Source: Breviolum minutum Mf 1.05b.01
Lineage: Eukaryota > Sar > Dinophyceae > Suessiales > Symbiodiniaceae
Length of the DNA stretch: 64,000 nt
Assembly (NCBI GenBank): GCA_000507305.1
Contig: DF239034.1
Location: 110,565 to 174,564, forward strand
Direction of reading: 5' to 3'
Below, in pieces: positions 10,856 through 22,400 of this stretch; positions within the stretch are counted from its first letter, which is position 1, and every line of letters starts with the position of its first letter. The translations under genes and the position numbers were made by a program. Under the pieces are notes generated by a model that saw only the letters and a list, made by a program, of their open reading frames with translations, was not told the DNA's origin and did no database searches.

Positions 10856-11121
10856 TCTTGATTCTTGGCAGAAGATGAGGGCAACGTTGTGACATCTGGG
10901 ACAAAGAACCATAGAAAGAGGTAGAAATCGCATCCAATTGTAGTGAGTTTTGAAGGTAGGATAGAAAGGACGCAGAAATAGCAGGGTCCTTTCCTTTTAA
11001 GACAAGATATCTTTGGTTCATTCATTTTACCATATTTTACTGGTCACAAGTTCTCACTCGTGAGTTCGACCTCTTTGGCACCTTGCAAAAGGGCATGATT
11101 TGCTGAGGAAGAATGTTGTAG

Positions 11122-11255
11122 TGGCGCTGGAGTGTAGTACGTTTTCAACCTTAATGGATGCCAAAGCTTTCAAGATGCTGGGGCAAACAGATTGGCTTGG
11201 ACGATCTTCAGGGGTGCTGAACATTTGTATCATTGCAGTTGCCTGGAGTGAATGC
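11122..11255 (+). CDS. Exon after GPS: first membrane segment
   Basis: Following a TGTTGTAG acceptor, the frame reads ALECSTFSTLMDAKAF, then KMLGQTDWLGRSSGVL, then a hydrophobic stretch NICIIAVAW. A short Cys-containing loop followed by a hydrophobic helix directly after a GPS motif is the expected order for this protein type. The donor is not certain. Confidence 0.5.
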
Positions 11256-11456
11256 CGTGAATTCCGTTTCAGAATTGGTGCTCTTATGACATGTGGAGAA
11301 TAGATGCACAATGTGGGAAAGGCTTGGTAACTCCAAGTATTTTTCTAATGGTTCAACCATTCCACAAGAGGAACCCTCGAAAAAATTCATAACTGGATGA
11401 TTCCAAGCTCAGTGACACACACTCATAAAACATCCTCGTTTTCGTGCTGTTGGAAA

Positions 11457-11620
11457 CAGCTGAGGTTTCTGCTTTGGGACTTTGTTTGTCTGGACTTGCT
11501 GATTGGCGAGCTCGAAAGATAATTCCTTGGGCTGCCACTGAGAGTCTGCTCATGCGCGACTTGGATCAGCGTCCTCAGGGTCCACCATGGTGGGAAACAT
11601 GGAGGATGTGCTGATTTGAA
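11457..11620 (+). CDS. Possible exon of the GPS protein
   Basis: An open frame after a GGAAACAG acceptor reads AEVSALGLCLSGLADW, then RARKIIPWAATESLLM. A second frame through the same bases is hydrophobic (LRFLLWDFVCLDLL), so the choice of frame is uncertain. The Trp-Arg-Ala-Arg and Ile-Pro-Trp elements look like a cytoplasmic loop after a membrane span. Low confidence. Confidence 0.3.
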
Positions 11621-12018
11621 TTTGAAAATTATATCATCGATGGCACCTTCAAGAGATTGTATTTTCAAAGCTTTGGTGAGGAATCCTTACAAAATGACTC
11701 AGATTTGAATTCATGAATGCTGGTGAAATTTCGCACTTAACAGAGATGATATTGCCCAGATTCTACCAGGTTGACAGGTTGTGCACCCGGCAGTATTTTG
11801 CATCTTCAAACCCAAGGCTTATGACATTGTGACATGGGATCTTTGGATTTACGTTTTTTTAAGTCTTCAAAGGAAGTTTAGTTTAGAAGTTTAAATAGGT
11901 AGGTGTGTACTTAGATAGTGCAAGCAAAGGAAAGAAGCAGACAGAAAGAGAGGAGACCTGAAACGCCTGTCGATTCATCAGTTTCTTTGCTCTGCCATCC
12001 ATGACTCTCAACTACCAA

Positions 12019-12050
12019 CTTCCGCCACCGCCTTGCGCAGTACTACTGGC
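12019..12050 (-). repeat. Copy of the ~45-bp dispersed GGCGGT motif
   Basis: On the minus strand this matches the motif at 16201-16248 (AGTAGTACCGCACAAGGCGG…GGAAGC). It lies in a presumed intron of the GPS-protein gene. Other copies: 48881, 48933 (plus) and 50488-50534 (minus). Confidence 0.6.
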
Positions 12051-12304
12051 ATTTGAAGTCAATTCTGAGGTCTGAAGGAAGCTCCAAAACGTAAGGACAC
12101 CGAGTTGCTGCAAGCTTCCCCCCAGATGTTTGACCATTATTTGATGGTGAGTTTCAGTCTAAAAATTTGCAGTAGTGCGTGAGAAAAAACTAGTGAGCAT
12201 CCGAATAGCACAAGGTATGTTCATTGCATCGTCTCAAGCTAGAGCATTTCAGAGGGAAGTGGCTATAGCAGAGTTTCAATGAAGGTTGTTAAACTCTGCC
12301 GCAG

Positions 12305-12530
12305 GACGAGGGCGAAGAAGATGCTACAGAGAGTGACGAAGGTGACAAAGAGGTGGATGACATGGAAGGTGATGAAGAGGAAGCCACAGAAAAGACGGAG
12401 AGCAAGAAGAAGAGGCACAAGTCTGAGGATGAGAATAAGAAGGATAATGCTGCAGGTGGCGACTGGGAGTTGCCATCCATGTTCCGGGCTTTTCGAGGCT
12501 CGGATCGAGGATGGCATGAAGACATGCAGG
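12305..12530 (+). CDS. Acidic exon, probably GPS-protein gene
   Basis: After a CTGCCGCAG acceptor an open frame of about 75 codons is strongly acidic then basic (DEGEEDATESDEGDKEVDD … KTESKKKRHKSEDENKK) and ends with ELPSMFRAFRGSDRGW. Such a charged linker would be cytoplasmic. The donor is unclear: a GA donor or a GT at 12541 are both possible. Confidence 0.5.
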
Positions 12531-12755
12531 GATGAATCATACGTGATTAATTTGTGAGCCTTGTGCAGACTGGTCGTGGTAGATATTTTGACACGGAGTC
12601 ACTTTTTATGTCTCAAGAAGTTGTTCAACATTTGTTTCTGCACACTTGGCGTAAAGAAGAAAGCAGCACAGCAGCAGACTCACAACTTTTTGTCCAGATC
12701 ATACAAACATACAGATTCCGGAAACATGATTACCTTTTTCTTTGACTTGCGGCAG

Positions 12756-13036
12756 TGGAAACAGGTTTGGTTGAAGCCCTCCTCGACACACTGAGTCAAG
12801 CGACTGGCGGGGCAAACTTTGTTGATGAAATCAAGGAGATGCGGCAGTTGAATCCGGAATCGGCTTTCATGTTTTGCTCCCGGTGTGGGCCTGTGCCCGG
12901 CCCGCACCACATCTCCATCTCTAGTTTATCCAACCTGAAACCGTGAAGGAGGTGGTGTCCAACGCGGAGACCGGCACCATCAACCGGTCAATCGGCATGA
13001 TCCAATCGCACAGGAGCAGGGCTTCAGTTGAGTGAG
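12756..13036 (+). CDS. Two probable exons, GPS-protein gene
   Basis: After a TGCGGCAG acceptor the frame reads ETGLVEALLDTLSQATGG … NFVDEIKEMRQLNPESAF to about 12905. A second stretch starting after TCTCTAG (about 12926) reads FIQPETVKEVVSNAETG … INRSIGMIQSHRS in another frame, which implies a short intron between the two. The peptides are helical and charged. Family not recognised. Confidence 0.4.
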
Positions 13037-13039
13037 AAA

Positions 13040-14749
13040 ACCTTCGACTTGTTGGTTGCATTGCGTAGGAGCGGCGCTTGCCAAGCAACCATTAGCGTCG
13101 TCAAGACTGGTATGGATGAGGTCACTTGCAGGGTCCTGATGTTTGAAATTAGATTCTATAGAGCTGCCCTGATCTGTGGATTTGATGATTGCTGTCGGAA
13201 AGCAGGTCCTCACATGTGTTGGGTTGGAGGCAAAGAGGTGCTATAGATTTGGAATGATGACATCACCAAGAAATGCTAGATTGACACTTGAGGCTTTTGT
13301 TGTGCGGCCCTATCCACACTGAATGGCCAGACTATTCGCTGAAATTGATTTCACACCACAATCTCCCCGATTCTTAACGATTTTGTGTAAACGCACTTGT
13401 GCCCTGACCATGTCTCCATTGACAGGTGCAGAAAGATAGCGGAGGTGCGGAGGCGAACCCTGGGTACCTTGGAGTCAAGAGACAAACATGAATTTAGATG
13501 AAGCCTTGCCGAGCTGCTTAGAAAGCAAAATTTCAGAAGTTCAAAGAGAGAAATGAAATGATTATATGATTTTTGTTGAAGTCAAATATCGGATACTTGT
13601 TAAACTTTCGAGTATCCTTGAGCCTCAGTTTGGCAAACATCAAAGACTTCGTACTGATGTTCTGAAGGTTTGATGGCTGTGAAGACTTCGTTTGTAGTCG
13701 ATTTTTAAGGAATTCTCTGTTTGTCATCGGTCCAGGTTCCTCAAGTTTTTGAGTGACATCGACGATTTGGGGATTCTACGATTTTAGGAACGAGCCAGCG
13801 AAAGAGAGCTCATTTGTTCTCAAGAAAAAGAATTCGGAATCGTGAGGCATAGACAGCTCCGCATGGGGTTCCAACGTTTTGTCACTACCCCTACTTTTCT
13901 TTTGCCCGGGATAAAAGTGGAGAGTCCCTTTGAAGTAATGGCAAGGTCACAGGTGACGACGGCATCCGGTGAGCCGGTAGACAGACTTCTGAACATTGTA
14001 CTGGTCACAGTAGCAGATGATTTGCGTTTCCCTCGCACAGTCATATTTTACAAATAATTCCGTGGGGCTCTTTCGACGAATGCCGTAAGAGTCTGTTGTA
14101 GAGGGCATCTCTGTGAGACGGTGCGACGCCAAGCCCGATGGAGAGAGAGAGAGAGTATACTCAGTAGACCTTGTGATACACTGAGATTGCCAACCAGAGC
14201 TTCCAGAGTTCGAGCCTCCATCAGATGCTTGGTAGAGCATGAGTTGTATAATCCTTTGGCTACAGACCTTCCCCAATGATTCAATGATGGAGTTCACCCT
14301 CTCAAAAAAAAATACTACCAAACTTGATTCCAACAATCGGACTCCCAAGGGTCACTCCGAAGAACCTTGTTCCCATTTCAAGGGTCATTTTGGTGTGGGA
14401 ACCATGTGTCATTGCACGGCTTCAGAACGTCACACCTGAGGAGAGATGGTGCAAGTTGTAGGAAGGGTGCGAAACAGCGCAATGGCCAAGGTGCAGAGGG
14501 CAGAGATCAATGTTGAATTCCTGCGATCTTGAGATTGAACTGGTCGAGAACTGACGTGTGTTGGAAGACTCATGCAAATGCTTCTGTTTCACCCAAATGA
14601 ACCGCTCAAGGTTGTTGCAACAAAACTAACAACGACATTTGTGTGACCTCAGTGGATTACCCTCGACACAAATGGTCGATGGGCCCTCAATAATTTGAAT
14701 CTAACTTCAGTGCCTCAGCTAGTCCTCTATGAGTTTTTCTTCACCGCAG
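13040..14749. other. Presumed intron, no exon supported
   Basis: About 1.7 kb without a supported exon. It contains a short (GA)n run at about 14141-14155. Several frames of 60-130 codons are present, but none carries plausible splice junctions or recognisable peptide. Confidence 0.35.
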
Positions 14750-15018
14750 GTGAACGCCTTCCTTGGCAATGCACAACAGAATGGGGCAGGAAATGCAGGG
14801 TCACAGGTCGACATGATTCAAGATTTGGAAAGCCATTTTTTCCACGAGCGCTTCAAGAGCTGTGTTCAATCATGTTTGGCATTGTTTTGCCATCCAACCA
14901 TCAAAATCAGGAGCTGCGACCAGTTTTCTGCAACGTGGCTTTCTTTGCCGTTTCGCTTTGCTGTTCCCAGCTGCGCACAACTGGCTGAAACTCCGACAGA
15001 TGAGTCTCCAGGCGAAAG
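14750..15018 (+). CDS. Exon of the GPS membrane protein
   Basis: Bounded by a TTCACCGCAG acceptor and a GGTGTGTT donor, it reads VNAFLGNAQQNGAGNAG … DMIQDLESHFFHERFKSCV … QSCLALFCHPTIKIRS. The Cys-containing hydrophobic stretch and the length fit a loop plus membrane-proximal segment. It starts in phase 0. Confidence 0.5.
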
Positions 15019-15099
15019 GTGTGTTCATTAAAGTGGTCTGAAAGATCCAGTGCTTCCTTGTTTTTTTAATCAAAGTCGGTCCATCTCCGTTTGTTTTTG

Positions 15100-15170
15100 A
15101 CTGGCCGTTTTGGCACGCCCAAGGTGTTCTGATTCCGTACTCGGTTCGCGTTGCGCTGATTGCCATGAAG
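15100..15170 (+). CDS. Short exon, membrane-proximal (start approximate)
   Basis: Frame IPYSVRVALIAMK ends exactly at a GTGGAT donor in phase 0. It joins cleanly to the next exon (VISAEALSALFF), giving a hydrophobic segment typical of this membrane protein family. Confidence 0.5.
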
Positions 15171-15321
15171 GTGGATGGCAAAAGTGCATTTCAATGACAT
15201 ACATCTTCAGGTGACCAACAACACCTGCCTGATTTTCAGGATAGGATGCTGTGGAATGCCAGTTCGCCCACAGAGTTTTCAGGATATTGTTCCCTAGTTG
15301 GGTTGCCTGGTTTTATTGCAG

Positions 15322-15411
15322 GTGATCAGTGCGGAGGCCCTGAGTGCACTCTTTTTCTCCAGCTCTGCACCGACACCTGACTCGGACCCGAAGTGCAGCC
15401 CGCCCTCCGAT
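15322..15411 (+). CDS. Exon with membrane helix and Cys-Pro loop
   Basis: 90 bp, 30 codons, phase 0 at both ends. A TTTATTGCAG acceptor precedes VISAEALSALFFSSSAP, then DSDPKCSPPSD. The donor is GC (GAT|GCTTGG), non-canonical but known as frequent in dinoflagellates. Splicing to 15563 gives …PPSD|DDFERTVQSVTVGFVS, a smooth frame. In polycystin-like proteins an equivalent helix, a Cys-containing loop and another helix follow the GPS. Confidence 0.6.
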
Positions 15412-15562
15412 GCTTGGCGAAAGGGATTTTGAGCGAAGGAATGATAGGGGGGAACTCAGATGAGTTGGCAAAGGAGAGACAGAGGATCATTTGTTCCATT
15501 CGACTCAAATCCCAGCGTAGCATTGGCCTGATCGTGATCGGCGTTGCCATCTGGCCACCCAG

Positions 15563-15646
15563 GATGATTTCGAGCGCACTGTGCAATCTGTCACTGTGGG
15601 CTTTGTGTCTCTGGTGGCAGAGTTACACTTCAAAACCAAAAATACA
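15563..15646 (+). CDS. Exon with next membrane helix
   Basis: After a CCACCCAG acceptor the frame reads DDFERTVQSVTVGFVSLVAE, then LHFKTKN, an amphipathic lead-in followed by a hydrophobic helix. The 3' limit is approximate; GC near 15647 is a possible donor. Confidence 0.55.
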
Positions 15647-15852
15647 GCAACATGATTTCCCTTTTGGACAGAATAGAAGGACTATCGATGGATTGCTGTC
15701 ATTCCGTGGGTGTCAAATCCTTTTCGTGTAGGAGGGTGTGACATGTCATTTTGATCTTGCTCTTTTGCAGGTTTTGTAGTCTCCTGGCCTCTTTGTGTGA
15801 GGTGACAGCTTTTTTAGGCGATGGAATCATATTCATCCTCTTCATGGTGCAG

Positions 15853-15938
15853 AGAAAAAGCGTGGTGCGCAGAACGGAATGGACGGAAGCGAGGAAAGCG
15901 CGGCAACGTTGTTGCTGGAGTTTCAGGACCACAGTGAG
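15853..15938 (+). CDS. Polar exon, GPS-protein gene
   Basis: A GGTGCAG acceptor and a GTGAAA donor enclose a charged peptide (KKRGAQNGMDGSEESAATLL … LEFQDHSE), probably a cytoplasmic loop. Strand and spacing follow the preceding exons. Confidence 0.45.
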
Positions 15939-16200
15939 GTGAAAAGGCCGTGCAAATATGTTTAGAACATCTGAGAAATCCAATCAGGTTGATTCACATT
16001 GAAAGTGTTGATTTTGTCACCTGTTGGAGGTTGCTGTAGTTGATGGTAGGTGATGTGCCAGTAGATTTGCAGCGAGTTGGATTCGGAGAGGCTTCATTGC
16101 TTCATGACTACTTACTAGTTGTTTGTCGCATATAATTTTTGTCCATGCAATCTTCTGCCCACTTCTGTTGCCAGCGGCAATCATTGGTTTTTCATATGGT

Positions 16201-16248
16201 TATACCAGTAGTACCGCACAAGGCGGTGGCGGAAGCTTCAAGAATAGG
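16201..16248 (+). repeat. Copy of the ~45-bp dispersed GGCGGT motif
   Basis: Reads TATACCAGTAGTACCGCACA then AGGCGGTGGCGGAAGCTTCA. It sits about 60 bp ahead of the tetranucleotide-based array at 16.31-17.29 kb. The inverted partner is at 50488-50534, next to a reverse-oriented array. Confidence 0.7.
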
Positions 16249-16304
16249 TAACGTATAGAAGAGAGTGGTTGTTGTGAATCATGGATGTCAGAGCAAAAAC
16301 AATG

Positions 16305-17292
16305 ATCACCTGACTAACTAGCTAACTGACTAATTGATGAATTGATGAGCAGACAAACTAACTTAACTTACTGACTGACAACTGACTTATTGACTATCTG
16401 ACTGATTGACTAACTGACAAATTGAGTCACTGCGAAATTGACGAACTGACTTTTTGACTAACTAGCTAACTGACTAACTGACTGATCAAGTAGCTGGCTG
16501 ATTGATTTCCTGACTGACTAAGTAGCTACTTGACAAACTGATTGGCTGACTAACTTGACTAACTGACCAACTAGCTAACTGATGACTATCTGACCAATTG
16601 ACTAACTGCTTAATTTATTGATTGATGAACTGACTAACTCATTGATTGATGAACTGACTACTTGACTTTTTGACTACCTGACTAATTGGCTTTCTGATCA
16701 ACTGATGTGAACTGCCTTTTCACTTACTGACTGACTCGCTAAATTGCTAATTGATTAACTGATTGATTGACTGCCAAACAGACTTAATTGACTTACTGAC
16801 TGACTGACTGATCAATTGACTAATTGACTGTCTGACTAATTAACTAACTGATTACCTAACTAAGCTAACTGACTAGCTGACTCACTGACTGATTGACTAA
16901 CTGACTCACTGACTTAATTACTAACTAGCAAACTGATTAGCTGATTAAATGATTGGTTGAATGATTGATTCGCTCACTAACTGACTGACTAACTGACTAC
17001 TTGACAATCTAATTGACTGACTGACTAACTAACCAACTAACTAACTGACTAACTGACTGATTGACTAACTGACTAATTGACTACCAAGCTTACCTGACTA
17101 CCAAGCTAGCCGACTAACTCACTGATTAAGCAACTGACTATTTGACTGCCTGACTGACTAAGTAGCTACTTGACTAAGTGATTGACTGACTACCTTAACG
17201 AACTAGCTAACACACTAACTGACCAATCGACTAACTGACTAATTCATTGATTGATCAACTGACTAACTGATTAATTGATGAACTGACTGACT
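16305..17292 (+). repeat. ~1-kb degenerate CTGA/CTAA tetranucleotide array
   Basis: About 1 kb built from ACTGACTA, TTGACTAA and related words, in register of four bases with scattered substitutions. No coding frame is credible. An ambiguous base (n) lies at 17293, at the edge of the array, where assembly may have failed. Confidence 0.9.
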
Positions 17293-17690
17293 NAAATGTG
17301 CTTTGCGTCACAGCGGCGTGCAATTTTTGCGCATCAGAACTTCAAAAAGTGCTCCGACCATGACGTGTTTTGTACATTTTGACTTCAAAATGTGCTTTTG
17401 GCCGCAGCGGCGTGCAATTTTTGATTTCTCTGCTGAGCACCTACCTCCGCACCCGCCGCTTTAACAGGCCTACTTTTCAACTGACCCGTCCCACGAACCA
17501 TTGAAAAACACAGCATTTCGCGACTTCTCTAACATTTGGCGCGCGCGTATCTTCTTTCTTCTGACTTTCGCGCTAATGCATGTTTTTACTTCTTACTGGA
17601 CTGCATTTCTCATCTGCTTTTCAACTCTCCATTTGTCGGAAGTTTACTATTTAAACTTCCTTCGATCATGTTATATCAATAGGTATCATG
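17293..17690 (+). repeat. Two units of the ~94-bp AGCGGCGTGCAATTTTT satellite plus tail
   Basis: The core CAGCGGCGTGCAATTTTT occurs at 17311 and 17404. It is followed by a region ending ACTTCCTTCGAT (about 17658-17669) that is matched at 52105-52116 after the same satellite. So this is the same composite repeat as at 51.5-52.1 kb, same orientation. Confidence 0.75.
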
Positions 17691-17961
17691 TCGACCATCC
17701 GCCATTTTGTTTGAAGGTTTCAACCCTGCTGCCACTTCGGGGTTTGTCACAGACTTGTTAGAAGGACGTGTTTTTTCTGGGTGATCTCTTTCTTGTACAT
17801 TATCGCCTGCAATGTCTACACCTGGCTTTTCCTGGCCAACGTGCGGGAGGTGCAGTGGACCTGACCGGTTGAAAGGGGTAAAACCTTGTGGCTGTCCACA
17901 TACTTCACTCATTTTCTGGTCGTCTAGTGATGGACATTTGAAGGCTTTGAACTTTAAACCC

Positions 17962-18240
17962 GATTTAGGTTGGAGATTGTTGGAAACATATCGGACGTTT
18001 TGGATATCCAGGAAGATGCAGCCAAATGGCTCGACGGTGTTTTGTGGACTTTGTTTCAGGCACGGCTTGCATTTGAAAATTTGGGTCAGTGTCACGAGAA
18101 TGATTTTTGCCGCTGGACTTTTCTGGCAGGATTTGATACTCAAGCCCTTGTTGGTCGCGCTGATCCTCACGACCATGTCGAGTTTGTTGTTATGCTGCCG
18201 TCCTTCATTGAAAAGGTCTGGCGTTTAGCGTTTCACAGTG
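17962..18240 (+). CDS. Unassigned coding exon(s)
   Basis: After a CGATTTAG acceptor an open frame runs about 90 codons: ISDVLDIQEDAAKWLDG, VLWTLFQARLAFENL, HENDFCRWTFLAGF, VEFVVMLPSFIEK. The composition is that of a folded domain. An internal TTTCAG junction could split it. It may be the end of the GPS-protein gene or the start of the RNF213-like gene; the sequence does not decide. Family not recognised. Confidence 0.45.
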
Positions 18241-18614
18241 GAAAGGGTCCTTTGAAAAGGGTTTTGTTCTGAATGCATCCCTATTTCCCTGTTTTTGTGC
18301 CTTTTTCCATCAGGTCATTGGAACTGCAGCAGAAACAAAAAGAATCTTGAAACGGGTGAGTGTGTAGTACTAAAGATTTTGCAAAAAGCGGGTTTAGCCG
18401 TTGCAGGAGCAGATCCCTTTTTCTCATAAGTCTGTTCTGCTGCAAAAGGGGAATGGCACCAAAGTCAACAGAATTCCTCTTGAAACAAGTCTCCTTTGAA
18501 GCATCATTCCTGTTTTACTTGCAATCTCAACCCGTGCATCTTTTGGAATCTCTACAAATTCTCTTCTTTTCATCCTCAAAATGCTTTGTTTGGTGCTGCT
18601 TTGAAGATTGGCGC

Positions 18615-18712
18615 CAGAAGCGCAGGAAAATTCAAGCTCAGTGGGAAGAAGTCGATGACAAAGATGACCAAAATGACGGTGAAGCTGAATTCGAGGACTT
18701 CAATCGATGAAA
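18615..18712 (+). CDS. Unassigned acidic exon
   Basis: After a CTTTGAAG junction the frame reads EDWRQKRRKIQAQWEEV, then DDKDDQNDGEAEFEDF, and stops at 18708-18710. It is basic then acidic, like a linker or C-terminal tail. It might be a terminal exon of the upstream plus-strand gene. Confidence 0.4.
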
Positions 18713-19310
18713 TGTTGGGTGAGCGGGCTGAGGTGTGAGAGGCAAAAAATCAAAGGCCCCATACGGCATATGGTTGAATAGTCTACACATGATGTTTGAG
18801 TGTTTCCATTCATGTGGCAAATTGCATCATTGATACAACTTGATAAATTTTTGCACTACGGCCTACAGCGCAGTCGGGGGAGAAGAATCATGGTTTTCCA
18901 GACCGCAAGGAGTCGCATGCGAGGATTTCTCACGTGTCGAGGGAACCTGAAGTAGAGGAGGAGATGGGTGGAAGTGGTTTCAACATGTTTTTCACCTACC
19001 AACACGACTTCTAAAAGATCATTGCCATGTGTCACATGAAAAATGTGGGGTTATAAACGATTGCTGGTTTCTGCCGTGGGGACTCCTCGAAAGCTACAAG
19101 GAATTGAAAACGCAGACCTCTCAAACTTACCTGCTGGAAGCAGCCATTTGTTTGCCATCGTCTAGGGCCTCTTCCCTTCTCATTGTCCAAGTTCAAACAT
19201 GCAAAGAGCGCCAGCAGCATCGAAGCACCATGCACTACCGCCAGGAAGCACCTGCAAGAGTTGTCATTGATGCATCAGAAGATGGCCAGATGGACTTCCA
19301 TGGCATTTTG

Positions 19311-20820
19311 CCAGGCACAGTAGCTTAAACCCCGTAGACGTGATCTTAGACACAGGCTAAGCCTGTATGAGATAACATGAGCCGAAGAACATCTCGGTGA
19401 ATCAGCTGCAGTAGTCTGCAGAGAACTTAGTGTTCAGATTTCTTGTATATGGCTTGCCGTCCACCTTTTTACACTTTCATTGGCTTTTCAAACTTTTTGT
19501 CCAAAATTAAGGAAATAGATTTCGCTGACTGCAGACAGTGTTGTTGCCTGAAAAGGGCTACTCCCTTTCACTTTTGGTGGATGCACCTGTCATCAAAGGG
19601 CCAGGTGATTGATTGAACCTCCACAGGACAAAATCCGCCTTGTACATCCTTCAAAGAAGGACTTCTGCATGGTGCCACCCGGAAACCTCAAGACATGCCT
19701 TCTTGTAGTGCAGAGAAGGAACTCTGAATGAGATCGCCTTGATTTGCCGGCGAATTGGGCCGACTTTGTTTTGTTGTTTTGTCATATTTGCACAGCATGT
19801 GTTTTGCTTCTTGCTCATCTTCAGAGGATTCCTTTGCACTGCAAGTGTACCAGAGGTAAAACTTATGGTGCCGGAACATGGTGCCAGGCACGGTAGCCTA
19901 AACCCCGTAGACATGATCTTAGACACAGGCTAAGCCTGTATGAGATAACATGAGCCGAAGAACATCTCGGTGAATCAGCTGCGGTAGTCTGCAGAGAACT
20001 TAGTGTTCAGACTCCTTGTATATGGCTTGGCCTCTACCTTTTTACATTTTCATTGGCTTTTTAAACTTTTTATCCAAAATTGAAAATAGATTTCGCTGAC
20101 TGCAGACAGTGCTGTTGCCTGAAAAGGGCTACTCCCTTTCACTTTTGGTGGATGCACCTGTCATCAAAGGGCCAGGTGATTGATTGAACCTCCACAGGAC
20201 AAAATCCGCCTTGTACATCCTTCAAAGAAGGACTTCTGCATGGTGCCACCCGGAAACCTCAAGACATGCCTTCTTGTAGTGCAGAGAAGGAACTCTGAAT
20301 GAGATCGCCTTGATTTGCCGGCGAATTGGGCCGACTTTGTTTTGTTGTTTTGTCATATTTGCACAGCATGTGTTTTGCTTCTTGCTCATCTTCAGAGGAT
20401 TCCTTTGCACTGCAAGTGTACCAGAGGTAAGAAACATATGGTGCCAACACATGGTGCCAGGCACGGTAGCCTAAACCCCGTAGACATGATCTTAGACACA
20501 GGCTAGGCCGGCTAGGCTTGTATGAGATGACATGAGCCGAAGAACGTCTCGGCGAATCAGCTGCGGCTGTTTGCAGAGAACTTAGTGTTCAGACTCCTTG
20601 TATATGGCTTGGCCTCTACCTTTTTACATTTTCATTGGCTTTTTAAACTTTTTATCCAAAATTGAAAATAGATTTCGCTGACTGCAGACAGTGCTGTTGC
20701 GTGAAATGGGCTACTCCCTTTCACTTTTGGTGGATGCACCTGGTTGAGCGAACGTCCACGCCTTGTACATCCTTCAAAGGAGGACTCTTTCTGCATGGTG
20801 CCACCGGAAACCTCAGGACA
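19311..20820 (+). repeat. 573-bp tandem repeat, about 2.6 copies
   Basis: Units begin at the block CCAGGCACRGTAGCYTAAAC: 19311, 19884 and 20457, so the period is 573 bp twice over. Copies 1 and 2 are nearly identical. Copy 3 diverges after about 20740 and ends near 20820. Each unit carries the same small frames on both strands, which are a consequence of the duplication and not evidence for genes. Confidence 0.9.
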
Positions 20821-20829
20821 CCCATTATG

Positions 20830-22290
20830 GGCATTGTGGTGGGCTTGTCTTACAAGTACCAAGTCCACAAAAGAATCTCCAAATCAGGTCAATTTCTTGA
20901 CTCAGATGTTTGGCACAGGCAAAGTCGTGCTTCCGCATCCCAACAAAATTCAAAACTTCATTCAGCTGAAAAAAGCTGAGAAATGTCAGACCCCATTGCG
21001 TTGAGCCAACATGTTCTTCCTCGACTTGCATGACTTCTTTGTTTGAGAAATCTTTTGCAGGGCTGCAGTTTTGCAGATGAACTGAGGTGAACAGGACACG
21101 TAGTCTCGTGAACAACAATTTAGTACTTCGTCCGAAGATATCGTCGACTCTGAAATTCCGTAGCCATGTACTTTTGAGATACATTTTGACAAGCATAGTA
21201 TTTGTGCTACTCTGTATGGTTCCTTGTGCCAACAGAGCTCATGGCTTTTATTGATGCATGTGCGGTGGTATAAGGAAGTCTTCTCATAAGTTGAAGTATC
21301 CAAAAAAAATGGTATTCCCACAAAGGACAAGGGAAAAGAAAGCCTATGCCGGACCCTGGTGTCGAAGCTGGCGGAAAGAAAAAATGTTGTAAACCATGGT
21401 GAGTGCAATCCTTCGAGAGAGGTCAAGGCGTTCGAGCCTGGAAGAGAAGGTTTCGTTTGGAATACCACCAAGGCATGCCCAATGGCTGTGAAGAACCGCG
21501 AGACGGGAGACAAGACAGGAAACTAATTAGATGAGACAAAGCAGGAGAAAAAGGGTCTAAGGCAGACACGACATCCAGAACTCAAGAACCTCCAAAGAAC
21601 CTTCAAAAAATGCTGATCAAAAAGTAACTTTAACCGTTCCCGGGCAGTAAACGAAAGAGCTGAAGGGTGGGCGAAATGAAATGATAAAACTGTAATTTCC
21701 AAGCCGAGGAGCAATTTTTCCTTTTTCAGACGTACGCTTGACAAAATAAACGATGACACAGATTCTTGATCTCAAATAGAAGAGGCCAATCACAAGTCGC
21801 AAAAGGAGAGGCCAGCGAGAATATGAGAAGATTTTCCCTTTATCATGGCGCTTGCTTGCAACTTGCTAGAAATACTGCACTTCGTTTGACGTCCAAGCTT
21901 CCGTTTTGCCTTTTGGGCTGTTTAACCTTTGCTCTGCAACGAATCATCTTCGATTACTGTAACTAGTTTTCCTTTCCGAACTGCATGGATGCCTTTTGAA
22001 CAGGTATAGGGAAACGACCCTTGCAATAGTTGTATTCTTGGATGTTTGGTTGCCGGATATTCATCCAGACGCCGAAGTAATTGTTTTGGCGCATCTTTCT
22101 AGGCAACACAAAAACCTCGGGTAATTGTCAGACCCCATGGTCATATCCCAAGCTGTTAAGGGGTTCAGGCTGGACGGCATTCACAAACGAAACCTATATG
22201 ATAAGCCATTTATACGCGTAGTCGGAGTCAGCCGAGAGGAGAGAAACTGGTACTCACCTTTACGACTGCAGTTGGCAAAAAATTTTGGGC
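20830..22290. other. No gene supported
   Basis: Frames are short and in conflicting directions, without clear splice junctions. This could be intron or intergenic sequence. Confidence 0.3.
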
Positions 22291-22311
22291 GAAATACGCA
22301 GTGTCAATGGC

Positions 22312-22400
22312 TCCAGGTTTTGTCCTGTGTCGCTGCACTTCGGGCAACCCTAGAGCCATGGATGAAGAGTTGGAGGATGAGAACGAGGAGAAGCATGGAG
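22312..22400 (+). CDS. Possible small exon
   Basis: Frame FVLCRCTSGNPRAMDEELED ending in an acidic Glu-rich run (ENEEKHGDGK). A GGCTCCAG acceptor-like site precedes it, and the donor is uncertain. It may be near the 5' end of the RNF213-like gene. Low support. Confidence 0.25.

Noticed and set aside
19651..20506. Paired frames repeated in the 573-bp units (both strands)
   Set aside because: Identical peptides recur only because the DNA is duplicated. No domain, splice or codon evidence was found.
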